Translations under genes and position numbers: made by a program
The notes under the pieces: model-generated
Seen by the model: only the letters and a program-made list of their open reading frames with translations
The model's database searches: none
Told to the model about the DNA's origin: nothing
In this document: in pieces, positions 10,542-18,441 of the stretch
Numbering within the stretch: position 1 is the stretch's first letter
Layout: each line of letters starts with the position of its first letter
DNA from: Paludibacteraceae bacterium
GTDB taxonomy: Bacteria; Bacteroidota; Bacteroidia; Bacteroidales; Paludibacteraceae
Reading direction: 5' to 3'
DNA: 64,000 nt
Assembly (NCBI GenBank): GCA_016937795.1
Contig: JAFGVV010000027.1
Location: 158,343-222,342 of the forward strand

Positions 10542-13500
10542 ATGAAAGAGTTTAATAATTTAGTACGTAAATATATCTCAGAATGGTTTCGTAGCCTAAT
10601 ACTCAAAGGAGTTACATTATCCCTGATACTCACATCGGGCTCATTTTTTGAAATGCTATGCGCGCAGGAGTCTGTTACACAAATTATAATTCTAAAGGGT
10701 GTAGTACGCGATGCTCATACCCGAAATCCTGTGAATGCTGCTCAGATTCAATCGCTCTTTAGTGCTAATTCGGCCGTAACCGATTCGCTCGGGCAATTCC
10801 AAATTTCACTACTCAACAATGAAGAGGTAGTTTCGGTGACGGGTTATGATTATAATGTGCGACAGATTTCTGTACGTGGCAGGGCTTTTCTTGAAATTGA
10901 TTTGTATCCCAATACATTCAAAAACTATTTTCAGAAAGTGAACGGTTTGGGCGGTTCGAAAGAGAAACTAACAACAGTTCAGGCTATAGCCTATGGTGCG
11001 GATGCAAAGAATGGTTTTACAGTGTCGGCCGATGAAATGATACATAATAATTTGAATGGTGCTGTGCGCTCCATTTCCCGATCAGCTGTGGCAGGGATGG
11101 GTGCTGTAATGTATTTGCGTGGTCTTAACTCGCTCAATGCCAATGCACAGCCTTTATTTGTGGTCGATGGTGTGTTGTGGCATACCAAACCCGAACAAGG
11201 CTCAGTTCATTACGGTTATCAGCCAAATCCGCTCGACGTTATTGATGTGAACGATATAGATGGGATTACTATTCTCAAAAACGGAACAGCTATTTACGGA
11301 AGCAAAGCAGCCAATGGGGTGGTGCTTATAAAAACCAAAAGAGCTAAAAGTACAGTAACTAAAATTGATGTGAATGTAACTTCGGGAATTACTACAGAAC
11401 CCCGAACAATTCCTGTAATGAATGCTTCGGAGCATCTGACATATGTGTCGGAAATGCTTAAAACCAGTGGTATGACCAAAGAACAGATTGATCAGCTTCC
11501 TTATCTTAACGATGATCAGGCTCGTTCAAATTATCTTCGTTATCACAACAACACCGACTGGACCAGTCAGGTGTATAACAACGGAACCTCTAACGATTAT
11601 TCGATTAATGTAAACGGTGGCGACGATAAAGCCCTTTATTATCTCTCTTTGGGATATACTCAGAACAGAGGTGTCGTTCAACCATCGGGCATGGATCGCT
11701 ACAATGTGCGTTTAAATGCTGATGTGAATTTATTTGAAAATGCCAGTCTGGCTGTGAATATCGGGTTTTCGCGTATCGATCGTGATATGATTGATGATGG
11801 AGTGAATCCTGTTTCGTCTCCTTCGTGGATAGCGCAAATAAAATCGCCTGTTTTGTATCCTTTCAATTATACTTCTTTGGGTACTCCAACCGAAGATTTT
11901 GAGTATTACGATATTTTCGGGGTGAGTAATCCGGGCGGTATCATACACTTTTCGAATAATACGTTTAAGAAAAACAGTTTTAATATTTCACTGCATCCTG
12001 AATTTCGCATAAACGAAAAATTTCGGATAAGTGAACATTTCGATTATAATCTTTACAAAACCAACGAAGATTATTATCGTCCGTATCTTTTTGCTTCGCC
12101 GCTAATGCTCGAAGGAAAAGGAATTTCGGAGAATGCACGTTCGAGTCAGATTGTACGAAGCAATTCCATGTATTCCGATACACGTGCCGATTATGATTTG
12201 ACTATCGACAATCATAAGTTTGATATTTTTGCGGGTATCAGATTTATGATGAATGCTTTTCGCACCGACTATGTCGAAGGGCACAATTCATATTCTAATT
12301 CGGTTGTGAACCTGCCGGCCAACTTTAAGTTTTTGCGAACCGATGGTGTAAACGATTTGTATAAATCGCTATCGTATTACACAAATGTGTCGTACAGTCT
12401 CGATAATAAATATTTTGTCGATATGGCACTATCTGTAGATGGTTCGTCCCGTTTTGGTCGCGAAACAAAAGGAGGTTTCAGACTTTTCGGGCATAGTTGG
12501 GGTGTTTTTCCTTCGCTCAGTGCTGCCTGGTTAATGTCATCGGAGAGTTTTATGCAGTCGGCCAAAACAATTGATTTACTCAAACTAAGAGCGGGCTTGA
12601 GCCTTACAGGTAATGATGATGTACCGGATTATTTGAATAATGTTTACTTTACTTCGGTGCGTTTCAAAGATGGTGCAAATGGCGCTTTACTTAATATGCT
12701 CGAAAATCCGCAAATTCAGTGGGAAAGTAGTTTTAAAGCCGATCTGGGTGCTGATCTTATTTTATTCAACGACCGTTTGAGTGTTTCTGCCGATATGTTT
12801 TACACAAATACTTATAATTTGCTTAATATGCATCAATTACCCTATGTGGCGGGTCAGCCATTTTATTGGGGAAACGGTGGGAGCCTGCAAAACCTCGGTG
12901 GTGAGCTTTCGCTCAACTGGAAGGTGATGAATCGTCGCAATTTTAGTTGGGAGACAAATCTGAATATAGGCCGTTACAAAAATAAAATCACTTCGCTTCC
13001 CGAAAATTTATTTAATAAAATAAATTTTGAAAAAGGTGCATACACTACCAATATCTTTAATGCCGAAATTCTTACTGCTGTCGGTCATTCTGCTGGTGTT
13101 TTTTATGGCTATAAAACTACAGGTGTATTTGCTACAGAGGTCGAAGCTACTGCTGCGGGTCTCAAAATTCAGAACAATGATGGTTCGTTCAGTGATTTTG
13201 AAGCAGGCGATATGATTTTTGTGGATATGCCCGATGCTAATGGTGTCAAAGATGGAATTATCGACGAGCACGACAAACAGATTATCGGTAATCCGAATCC
13301 TGATTTGTATGGTTCGTTTTTAAATACAATTACGTATAAAAGTTTTACAGTAAGTGCATTGTTTGCAGGTTCGCTTGGCAACGATGTGTATAATTACCCT
13401 CGTAGTATTCTCGAGTCGGGCCTTGATTTTAGCAATCAATCGAGCAGTGTACTATCGCGATGGATAGGTGAGGGGCATGTTACTTCGCAGCCTAAAGCCA

Positions 13501-13790
13501 TTACAGGCGATCCAATGGGCAACGCACGTTTCTCCGATCGCTGGATAGAGGATGGTTCGTTTCTGCGTTTGAAAAATGTCACGTTATCCTACGATTTGAA
13601 ATTGCCAAATAATAATTTTCTTGATAAGGTAAACGTTTGGGTAGCTGTCAATAATGTTTTTGTGCTCACAGAATATCTGGGACCCGACCCCGAGTTTGCA
13701 GCCGGAAACAGTGTGCTTTATCAGGGTATTGATAACGGTTTGCTACCTCAGTCGAGGTCTTTCTTTGCCGGTCTGAAAATTAATCTGTAA
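10542..13790 (+). CDS. SusC/RagA-family TonB-dependent transporter (pair 2), divergent N-terminus
   Basis: The frame runs from 10503, but the ATG at 10542 (MKEFNNLVRK) is the better start; a hydrophobic signal segment (LKGVTLSLILTSG) ends near MLCAQ. A carboxypeptidase-like regulatory domain (LKGVVRDAHTRNPVNAAQI) is followed by a plug with MYLRGLNSLNANAQPLFVVDG and YGSKAANGVVLIKTK, then a long barrel. It differs from SusC 1 in lacking an obvious VVVTA-type segment before the plug; that stretch instead reads VNGLGGSKEKLTTVQAIAYG. Even so, length and plug signatures put it firmly in the SusC family. It forms a pair with the SusD gene starting 17 bp downstream. Confidence 0.94.
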   Translation: MKEFNNLVRKYISEWFRSLILKGVTLSLILTSGSFFEMLCAQESVTQIIILKGVVRDAHTRNPVNAAQIQSLFSANSAVTDSLGQFQISLLNNEEVVSVTGYDYNVRQISVRGRAFLEIDLYPNTFKNYFQKVNGLGGSKEKLTTVQAIAYGADAKNGFTVSADEMIHNNLNGAVRSISRSAVAGMGAVMYLRGLNSLNANAQPLFVVDGVLWHTKPEQGSVHYGYQPNPLDVIDVNDIDGITILKNGTAIYGSKAANGVVLIKTKRAKSTVTKIDVNVTSGITTEPRTIPVMNASEHLTYVSEMLKTSGMTKEQIDQLPYLNDDQARSNYLRYHNNTDWTSQVYNNGTSNDYSINVNGGDDKALYYLSLGYTQNRGVVQPSGMDRYNVRLNADVNLFENASLAVNIGFSRIDRDMIDDGVNPVSSPSWIAQIKSPVLYPFNYTSLGTPTEDFEYYDIFGVSNPGGIIHFSNNTFKKNSFNISLHPEFRINEKFRISEHFDYNLYKTNEDYYRPYLFASPLMLEGKGISENARSSQIVRSNSMYSDTRADYDLTIDNHKFDIFAGIRFMMNAFRTDYVEGHNSYSNSVVNLPANFKFLRTDGVNDLYKSLSYYTNVSYSLDNKYFVDMALSVDGSSRFGRETKGGFRLFGHSWGVFPSLSAAWLMSSESFMQSAKTIDLLKLRAGLSLTGNDDVPDYLNNVYFTSVRFKDGANGALLNMLENPQIQWESSFKADLGADLILFNDRLSVSADMFYTNTYNLLNMHQLPYVAGQPFYWGNGGSLQNLGGELSLNWKVMNRRNFSWETNLNIGRYKNKITSLPENLFNKINFEKGAYTTNIFNAEILTAVGHSAGVFYGYKTTGVFATEVEATAAGLKIQNNDGSFSDFEAGDMIFVDMPDANGVKDGIIDEHDKQIIGNPNPDLYGSFLNTITYKSFTVSALFAGSLGNDVYNYPRSILESGLDFSNQSSSVLSRWIGEGHVTSQPKAITGDPMGNARFSDRWIEDGSFLRLKNVTLSYDLKLPNNNFLDKVNVWVAVNNVFVLTEYLGPDPEFAAGNSVLYQGIDNGLLPQSRSFFAGLKINL

Positions 13791-13807
13791 TAGAATAAAA
13801 TGTGCTT

Positions 13808-15481
13808 ATGAAAACGCTCAATAGATTTTTAATTTTTCTTTTACTTGTAGTGTCGTCACATGTGTTTATGGGTTGCGATGCGATGCTCGATGTGGACTCA
13901 ACGCGTATGGTAACCGATGAAGAATATGGCAATTCAACAAAAGATACCCTTTATTCCACTTTTGGAATTTTATCACAGATGCAGAAAATTGCAGATAGTT
14001 ATGTGTTATTAGGTGAACTACGTGGCGATTTACTTGATGTGACCGAAATATCTGATCTTCATCTCAAGGAAATCAATAATTTTAATATCAGTAAGGATAA
14101 TCCATATGTGAATGTGTATGATTATTATGCAATCGTTAATAGCTGTAATTATTTGTTGCACAATATCGATTCGGCTGTGGTTGATAGGGGACAAAAGCTT
14201 AACCTCCGACACTATGCAGCCATTAAATCTATTCGTGCCTGGACATATATGCAGATAGTACTCAATTTCGGAACAGTGAATTTTAGCGAAAAACCTGTTC
14301 TTTCGGTTAAAGATGCTGATTTTTCGAATGTAATGAATTTCGATCAGCTAGCGGATGCACTTATTGTTGACTTAGAGCCGCTAAAAGATGTGGAGTTGCC
14401 AAATATTGGACGTATTGGCTCTTATGATGTGCGTTATTCCTATTTTCCGATTCGCTTTTTACTTGGTGACCTCTATTTGTGGAAAGGAGAATATCAGAAA
14501 GCTGCCCAGGAATATTACAATTTAATTTACGAAAACAATCTGACTTTGTCTCAACAGGCTTCTTCAAGCTGGAATGTGATTAACAATACTATTGGTACCT
14601 CAGCTATTTTGAACTGGAATTCGGTACTTACATTAGGTGGTAGCGATGTAATATCTGCCATAACTTGTCCTACACAGTACGGACAACGCTCTGATCTCGA
14701 TAGTCTGAATATGCAAATGCAACTCCGACCTACAGCTCAGGCTCTTGCCAACTGGGATAACCAGATTTATTTTTTGAGCGAACAGTCCAACTCAGTGGGC
14801 GATTTACGCAAATATGGTTCAGTTTGGTGGATGAATGAGGTGAATGTAAATTCGGGAAATACCAATATTTTCTACAAAGGCGATGATGAGGCTGAACATT
14901 ATTACATTATGAAATATATGCGTTATCGCCAAAATGAAACAGAAACCTATCGACCGTTAAATATCCCGGTTTATCGTGTGGCATTGTTGTATTTGCGTTA
15001 TGCTGAGGCCGTAAATCGTTTAAATAAACCCAATCTTGCTTTTGCGGTTTTAAAAACGGGGCTCAGTTCGCAAAATTTTGCCGACGAAATAGGTTTTTTA
15101 TCATCGGAGATTGACTCTATTTCGTTGAGCTATACCGACTTCTCCGATTTGCGTTTTTATGACAATGCAGGTGTTCGTATGCGTGGTCTTGGTAATACTC
15201 AGAACGATACCACATTCTATCGTTTTGCCACTCAAGCTAACATGCAGGATTCGGTATTGTATGTCGAAAATCTGATTGAGCAGGAACTGGCGCTCGAAAC
15301 AGCTTTCGAAGGCAACCGTTTTCACGATTTGATGCGTATTGCATTCCGCCGGATGAAAACCGGTGAAGGCGACGAATCGTATCTGGCCGACAAAGTGGCT
15401 GCCAAACATGTGAATAATCAGTCTGCTATTCGTACAAAACTTTTGAATTCGCAAGATTGGTACATAAAAACAGGCAATTAA
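13808..15481 (+). CDS. SusD/RagB-family lipoprotein (pair 2)
   Basis: A GTG at 13802 is in frame but the ATG at 13808 is preferred. The signal MKTLNRFLIF ends in the lipobox VFMGC with Cys23, and the mature start DAMLDVDSTRMVTDEEY is SusD-like. TPR-like helices (IKSIRAWTYMQIVLNFG, FLLGDLYLWKGEYQKAAQEYYN) and a late RagB motif (EQELALETAFEGNRFHDLMR) confirm the family. It is diverged from SusD 1, and the two SusC proteins are also diverged, so the two pairs probably bind different ligands or different lengths of one ligand. It starts 17 bp after SusC 2. Confidence 0.95.
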   Translation: MKTLNRFLIFLLLVVSSHVFMGCDAMLDVDSTRMVTDEEYGNSTKDTLYSTFGILSQMQKIADSYVLLGELRGDLLDVTEISDLHLKEINNFNISKDNPYVNVYDYYAIVNSCNYLLHNIDSAVVDRGQKLNLRHYAAIKSIRAWTYMQIVLNFGTVNFSEKPVLSVKDADFSNVMNFDQLADALIVDLEPLKDVELPNIGRIGSYDVRYSYFPIRFLLGDLYLWKGEYQKAAQEYYNLIYENNLTLSQQASSSWNVINNTIGTSAILNWNSVLTLGGSDVISAITCPTQYGQRSDLDSLNMQMQLRPTAQALANWDNQIYFLSEQSNSVGDLRKYGSVWWMNEVNVNSGNTNIFYKGDDEAEHYYIMKYMRYRQNETETYRPLNIPVYRVALLYLRYAEAVNRLNKPNLAFAVLKTGLSSQNFADEIGFLSSEIDSISLSYTDFSDLRFYDNAGVRMRGLGNTQNDTTFYRFATQANMQDSVLYVENLIEQELALETAFEGNRFHDLMRIAFRRMKTGEGDESYLADKVAAKHVNNQSAIRTKLLNSQDWYIKTGN

Positions 15482-15518
15482 GCTGTTTTTTTAATAATGA
15501 TTTTATAAATACCGGAAA

Positions 15519-16730
15519 ATGAATAGAAGTATACTATCGCTCTTTTGTTTGATAATTGGCACGGGACTGATGGCTCAATACCATCATTTCGATGCCGCTC
15601 TCGGGCTTCAGCATGCCGATGTGACTACAGCCGATATTGATAACGATGGCGATCTGGATATTATCGCAAGTGGTGTAACCAAAGAGGGTACTGAGATTGT
15701 GGCCAAAAGCTTTGTTTACAAAAATAATAACGGAGCTTACGAACTGCAGGGAACAGGCAAAGGAGCTACATATTATCAGAATCCGATTTTTGAGCCTGAC
15801 CTCGCTGACCCAACTGTGATAAGGGCTGCAGATGGCTGGTTTTACGCTTATGGCACGCAAAATACCTGGCCCGATGGCGTGAACCATTTGGTTCCCATTG
15901 TAAAATCGAAAAATCTGATTCAATGGCAGTTTGTGGGTAATGCTTTTACTTCACGACCGTCGTGGAAATCGGCAGGTGGCATTTGGGCACCAGATGTGAC
16001 TTATACGCTCGGAAAGTATTATATGTTTTACAGCGTTTCTACCTGGGGCGATGCTAATCCGGGGATCGGATTGGCCATTGCCGATTCGCCGGCAGGACCA
16101 TTTGTCGATCATGGAAAATTGTTCGATTCTCAATCAATCGGCGTGTCGAACAGTATCGATCCCTTTCTGTTTCAGACTACTGTGGCTGACACGCTGCAGA
16201 ATTATCTGTACTGGGGCAGTTTTTTTGGAATTTATGGCATTCAGCTTTCTTCTGATCTGAAATCAACTGTGGGTACAAAATTTAAAATTGCCGGAAATGC
16301 TTTCGAGGCACCTTATATATTCGAAAAGGACGGAAGGTTTTACTTTTTTGGTTCTCTCGGGACTTGTTGCGAAGGTGCGAATAGTAAGTATCATGTAAAC
16401 ATAGCTGTAGGCACATCGCCAAAAGGTCCTTTCAGAGACAAGGCCGGAAATTCAATTATGGCTGACGGACAGGTAGGTTCACAGTTTCTGATAGGAAATA
16501 AAAACCTGGGTTGGGTAGGACCGGGACACAATTCGAAAATTGTGACCGATGATGCCGGAAATCATTATTTTATATACCACGCCATTAGTGTGGATAAACC
16601 AAATTTACCTAATGGTGCAACCCGCCGCCCCATTTTAATGGATAAAATAAATTGGGTAAGTGTCTGGCCTTATATTATATCAAATGTTCCCGGAAAAGGA
16701 TTGCTCAAAGCTCCGGTAATTAACCCATAA
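15519..16730 (+). CDS. GH43-type glycosidase with N-terminal FG-GAP remnant
   Basis: Signal peptide residues 1-20 (IIGTGLMAQ). Residues 21-80 contain one FG-GAP/VCBS calcium-binding motif (DVTTADIDNDGDLDIIASG), then a GH43-type five-bladed propeller fills the rest. The three expected catalytic residues are visible: Asp97 in LADPTVIR (general base), Asp214 in SIDPFLF (pKa modulator) and Glu263 in FEAPYIFEKDG (general acid). GH43 enzymes are mostly alpha-L-arabinofuranosidases, endo-arabinanases or beta-xylosidases; which one applies cannot be decided here. The FG-GAP stub is unusual and resembles the start of the next gene. The gene lies 37 bp after SusD 2 and 9 bp before the FG-GAP protein, so all are probably cotranscribed. 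Periplasmic or surface location. Confidence 0.85.
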   Translation: MNRSILSLFCLIIGTGLMAQYHHFDAALGLQHADVTTADIDNDGDLDIIASGVTKEGTEIVAKSFVYKNNNGAYELQGTGKGATYYQNPIFEPDLADPTVIRAADGWFYAYGTQNTWPDGVNHLVPIVKSKNLIQWQFVGNAFTSRPSWKSAGGIWAPDVTYTLGKYYMFYSVSTWGDANPGIGLAIADSPAGPFVDHGKLFDSQSIGVSNSIDPFLFQTTVADTLQNYLYWGSFFGIYGIQLSSDLKSTVGTKFKIAGNAFEAPYIFEKDGRFYFFGSLGTCCEGANSKYHVNIAVGTSPKGPFRDKAGNSIMADGQVGSQFLIGNKNLGWVGPGHNSKIVTDDAGNHYFIYHAISVDKPNLPNGATRRPILMDKINWVSVWPYIISNVPGKGLLKAPVINP

Positions 16731-16739
16731 TACACAGGA

Positions 16740-18374
16740 ATGAAATTTTTTAAACGGATTATATTTGCTTTTTTATATTTGCTTTCAGTTAATATCACAG
16801 CACAAGATTTCATTATTCCGGGCGAAATGGCCGATATAAAATTTGCCGACCTCGATGGCGATGGTTTTATGGATGTGATTTTCAACGGAAATAATGGTAC
16901 TACGGGAAAAGCAATTGCTTTGAATGATGGAACAGGCATGTTTTCGCGCTCGGTGCTCGAAGTTGGAAATGCTGCCGTTTCGTGTGGTTTTGCCGATTTC
17001 GACAATAACGGATTACTTGATTATTACGTGTTTGGAAATTATCAGGATGGCAATGCTGCTGTGTTTTTGCAGAATGTGGATGGTAGCTTTTCTAAGGATG
17101 CATCGTCGTTTGCAGCTTATAATTTTATCGATCCGGATGTGACTGTGGTCGATTTCAATAATGACGGTTTTTCCGATTTATTCGTCGTAGGTTGGGAGAA
17201 TGTCAGTAATCAGCGCTTTTCAGGGCTTTTTCTAAACGATGGAAATGGTCGGTTTACGCTTTTCGGGCAATCGGCATTGATTCGTAAAGGTTATGGCTCT
17301 GCAGTGTGGGCTGATATTAATGCCGACGGTTGGCCCGATTTATTGCTGAATGGCGATGGTGGTGCCGATGGCGAGGACAGCAACGATGTGTATCGGCTAT
17401 ACCGAAACAACAAAGGCGTGCTTGAGGCTGCTGCGGTGTTCAGCGATTACAGGCAGATAAGTATAGGCGATGGCGCCCGAATGGTGGACTGGAACAATGA
17501 TGGAAAAACGGATGTGATTCTGAGCGGATGGAGTAAATCGCTTAACCGACAGGCAACAGCTTTATTTACAGGTGTTGATATTTACAATTTTACATTCGAA
17601 GCAGCCAGCCCGGGTGAAACTGATTTTCCCGGTGTTTCCGAATCGAGCATTGAAACTGCCGATTTGAACAATGATGGTCGTATCGATTTATTGTTGAGTG
17701 GTTTTAACGGAAGTCAAACAACTCAGGTGGGAAAATATAATCGCGATATTTTTGGTTATTATCTTAATCAGACTGCCAAACAGAACAAAAAACCATGGGC
17801 ACCGGGTATGCTTTTGAGTACAGTTGAGCATGTTGGGAATGATAATATTGTAACACTCAGCTGGAATTCGGCAACCGATGATATTACCCGACAAGCATCA
17901 TTAACATATAATCTGTCCCTGCGTAATAAAGATACCGGGCGCTGGCTATACAATCCGCTGGCAATATTTTCGGGGACTAACAATGGTTGGAGACGTATCT
18001 CGGCGCATGGAAATGTATTCTGGAATCGTAGATGGGTGCTTCGCAATTTGCCCGAAGGAAATTACGAATGGACTGTGCAGGCCATTGATGCCAACATGGT
18101 GGGCGGAAGTTTTGCCTTTCCACGCAGTTTTAGTGTAGTAACTTCGGCTCTGGAAAGCATTAAGGATAAAATCGCCCTGAAAGTATCAGGAACTATTTTT
18201 ACAGTGGAAAATCAGAGTGCTGAACCCATAACACTCACGCTGTATAATTTAAGCGGAAATGTGGTAACCAAAGCACCGTGTACCGATAGTTTTTCTTTCG
18301 ATCCCGGTCGTGGTGTTTTTATTTTGAAATATGAAAATAAAACCGGTTCCTTCAATCGGATAATAATGTTGTAA
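16740..18374 (+). CDS. FG-GAP/VCBS repeat protein with Fn3-like domain and type IX sorting domain
   Basis: Signal peptide to about residue 21 (SVNITAQ). At least six calcium-binding-type repeats are visible, each a D-x-D/N-x-D/N-G core: ADLDGDGFMD, ADFDNNGLLD, VDFNNDGFSD, ADINADGWPD, VDWNNDGKTD and ADLNNDGRID, together a likely beta-propeller of about 360 residues. An Fn3-like segment follows (IVTLSWNSATDD to YEWTVQAIDANM). The last 70 residues (LTLYNLSGNVV, GVFILKYENKTG, RIIML) look like a type A sorting domain recognised by the type IX secretion system. It is the last gene of the + strand Sus locus, followed by a strong terminator. Probable secreted or surface-attached glycan-binding or adhesion protein; no catalytic domain seen. 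Confidence 0.85.
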   Translation: MKFFKRIIFAFLYLLSVNITAQDFIIPGEMADIKFADLDGDGFMDVIFNGNNGTTGKAIALNDGTGMFSRSVLEVGNAAVSCGFADFDNNGLLDYYVFGNYQDGNAAVFLQNVDGSFSKDASSFAAYNFIDPDVTVVDFNNDGFSDLFVVGWENVSNQRFSGLFLNDGNGRFTLFGQSALIRKGYGSAVWADINADGWPDLLLNGDGGADGEDSNDVYRLYRNNKGVLEAAAVFSDYRQISIGDGARMVDWNNDGKTDVILSGWSKSLNRQATALFTGVDIYNFTFEAASPGETDFPGVSESSIETADLNNDGRIDLLLSGFNGSQTTQVGKYNRDIFGYYLNQTAKQNKKPWAPGMLLSTVEHVGNDNIVTLSWNSATDDITRQASLTYNLSLRNKDTGRWLYNPLAIFSGTNNGWRRISAHGNVFWNRRWVLRNLPEGNYEWTVQAIDANMVGGSFAFPRSFSVVTSALESIKDKIALKVSGTIFTVENQSAEPITLTLYNLSGNVVTKAPCTDSFSFDPGRGVFILKYENKTGSFNRIIML

Positions 18375-18397
18375 TTCTGAATTAGTTGAGTGTAGGA

Positions 18398-18436
18398 GTC
18401 ATTTAAACCGTTAGGTTTAAATGACTTCGCTTTTTT
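18398..18436 (+). terminator. Rho-independent terminator of the FAS1/Sus locus
   Basis: GTCATTTAAACC (from 18398) and GGTTTAAATGAC (to 18425) form a perfect 12-bp stem with loop GTTA, extendable outward by about 3 bp, followed by TTCGCTTTTTT. It lies 23 bp after the FG-GAP gene and just before the convergent regulator's stop codon. The T-run serves + strand transcripts. Confidence 0.85.
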
Positions 18437-18441
18437 GTGAG

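Noticed and set aside
15519..16739. A frameshift or broken gene at the FG-GAP to GH43 junction
   Set aside because: The frame is open from signal peptide to stop, the junction has no stop codon, and all three GH43 catalytic residues are present, so a chimeric but intact gene is the better reading.
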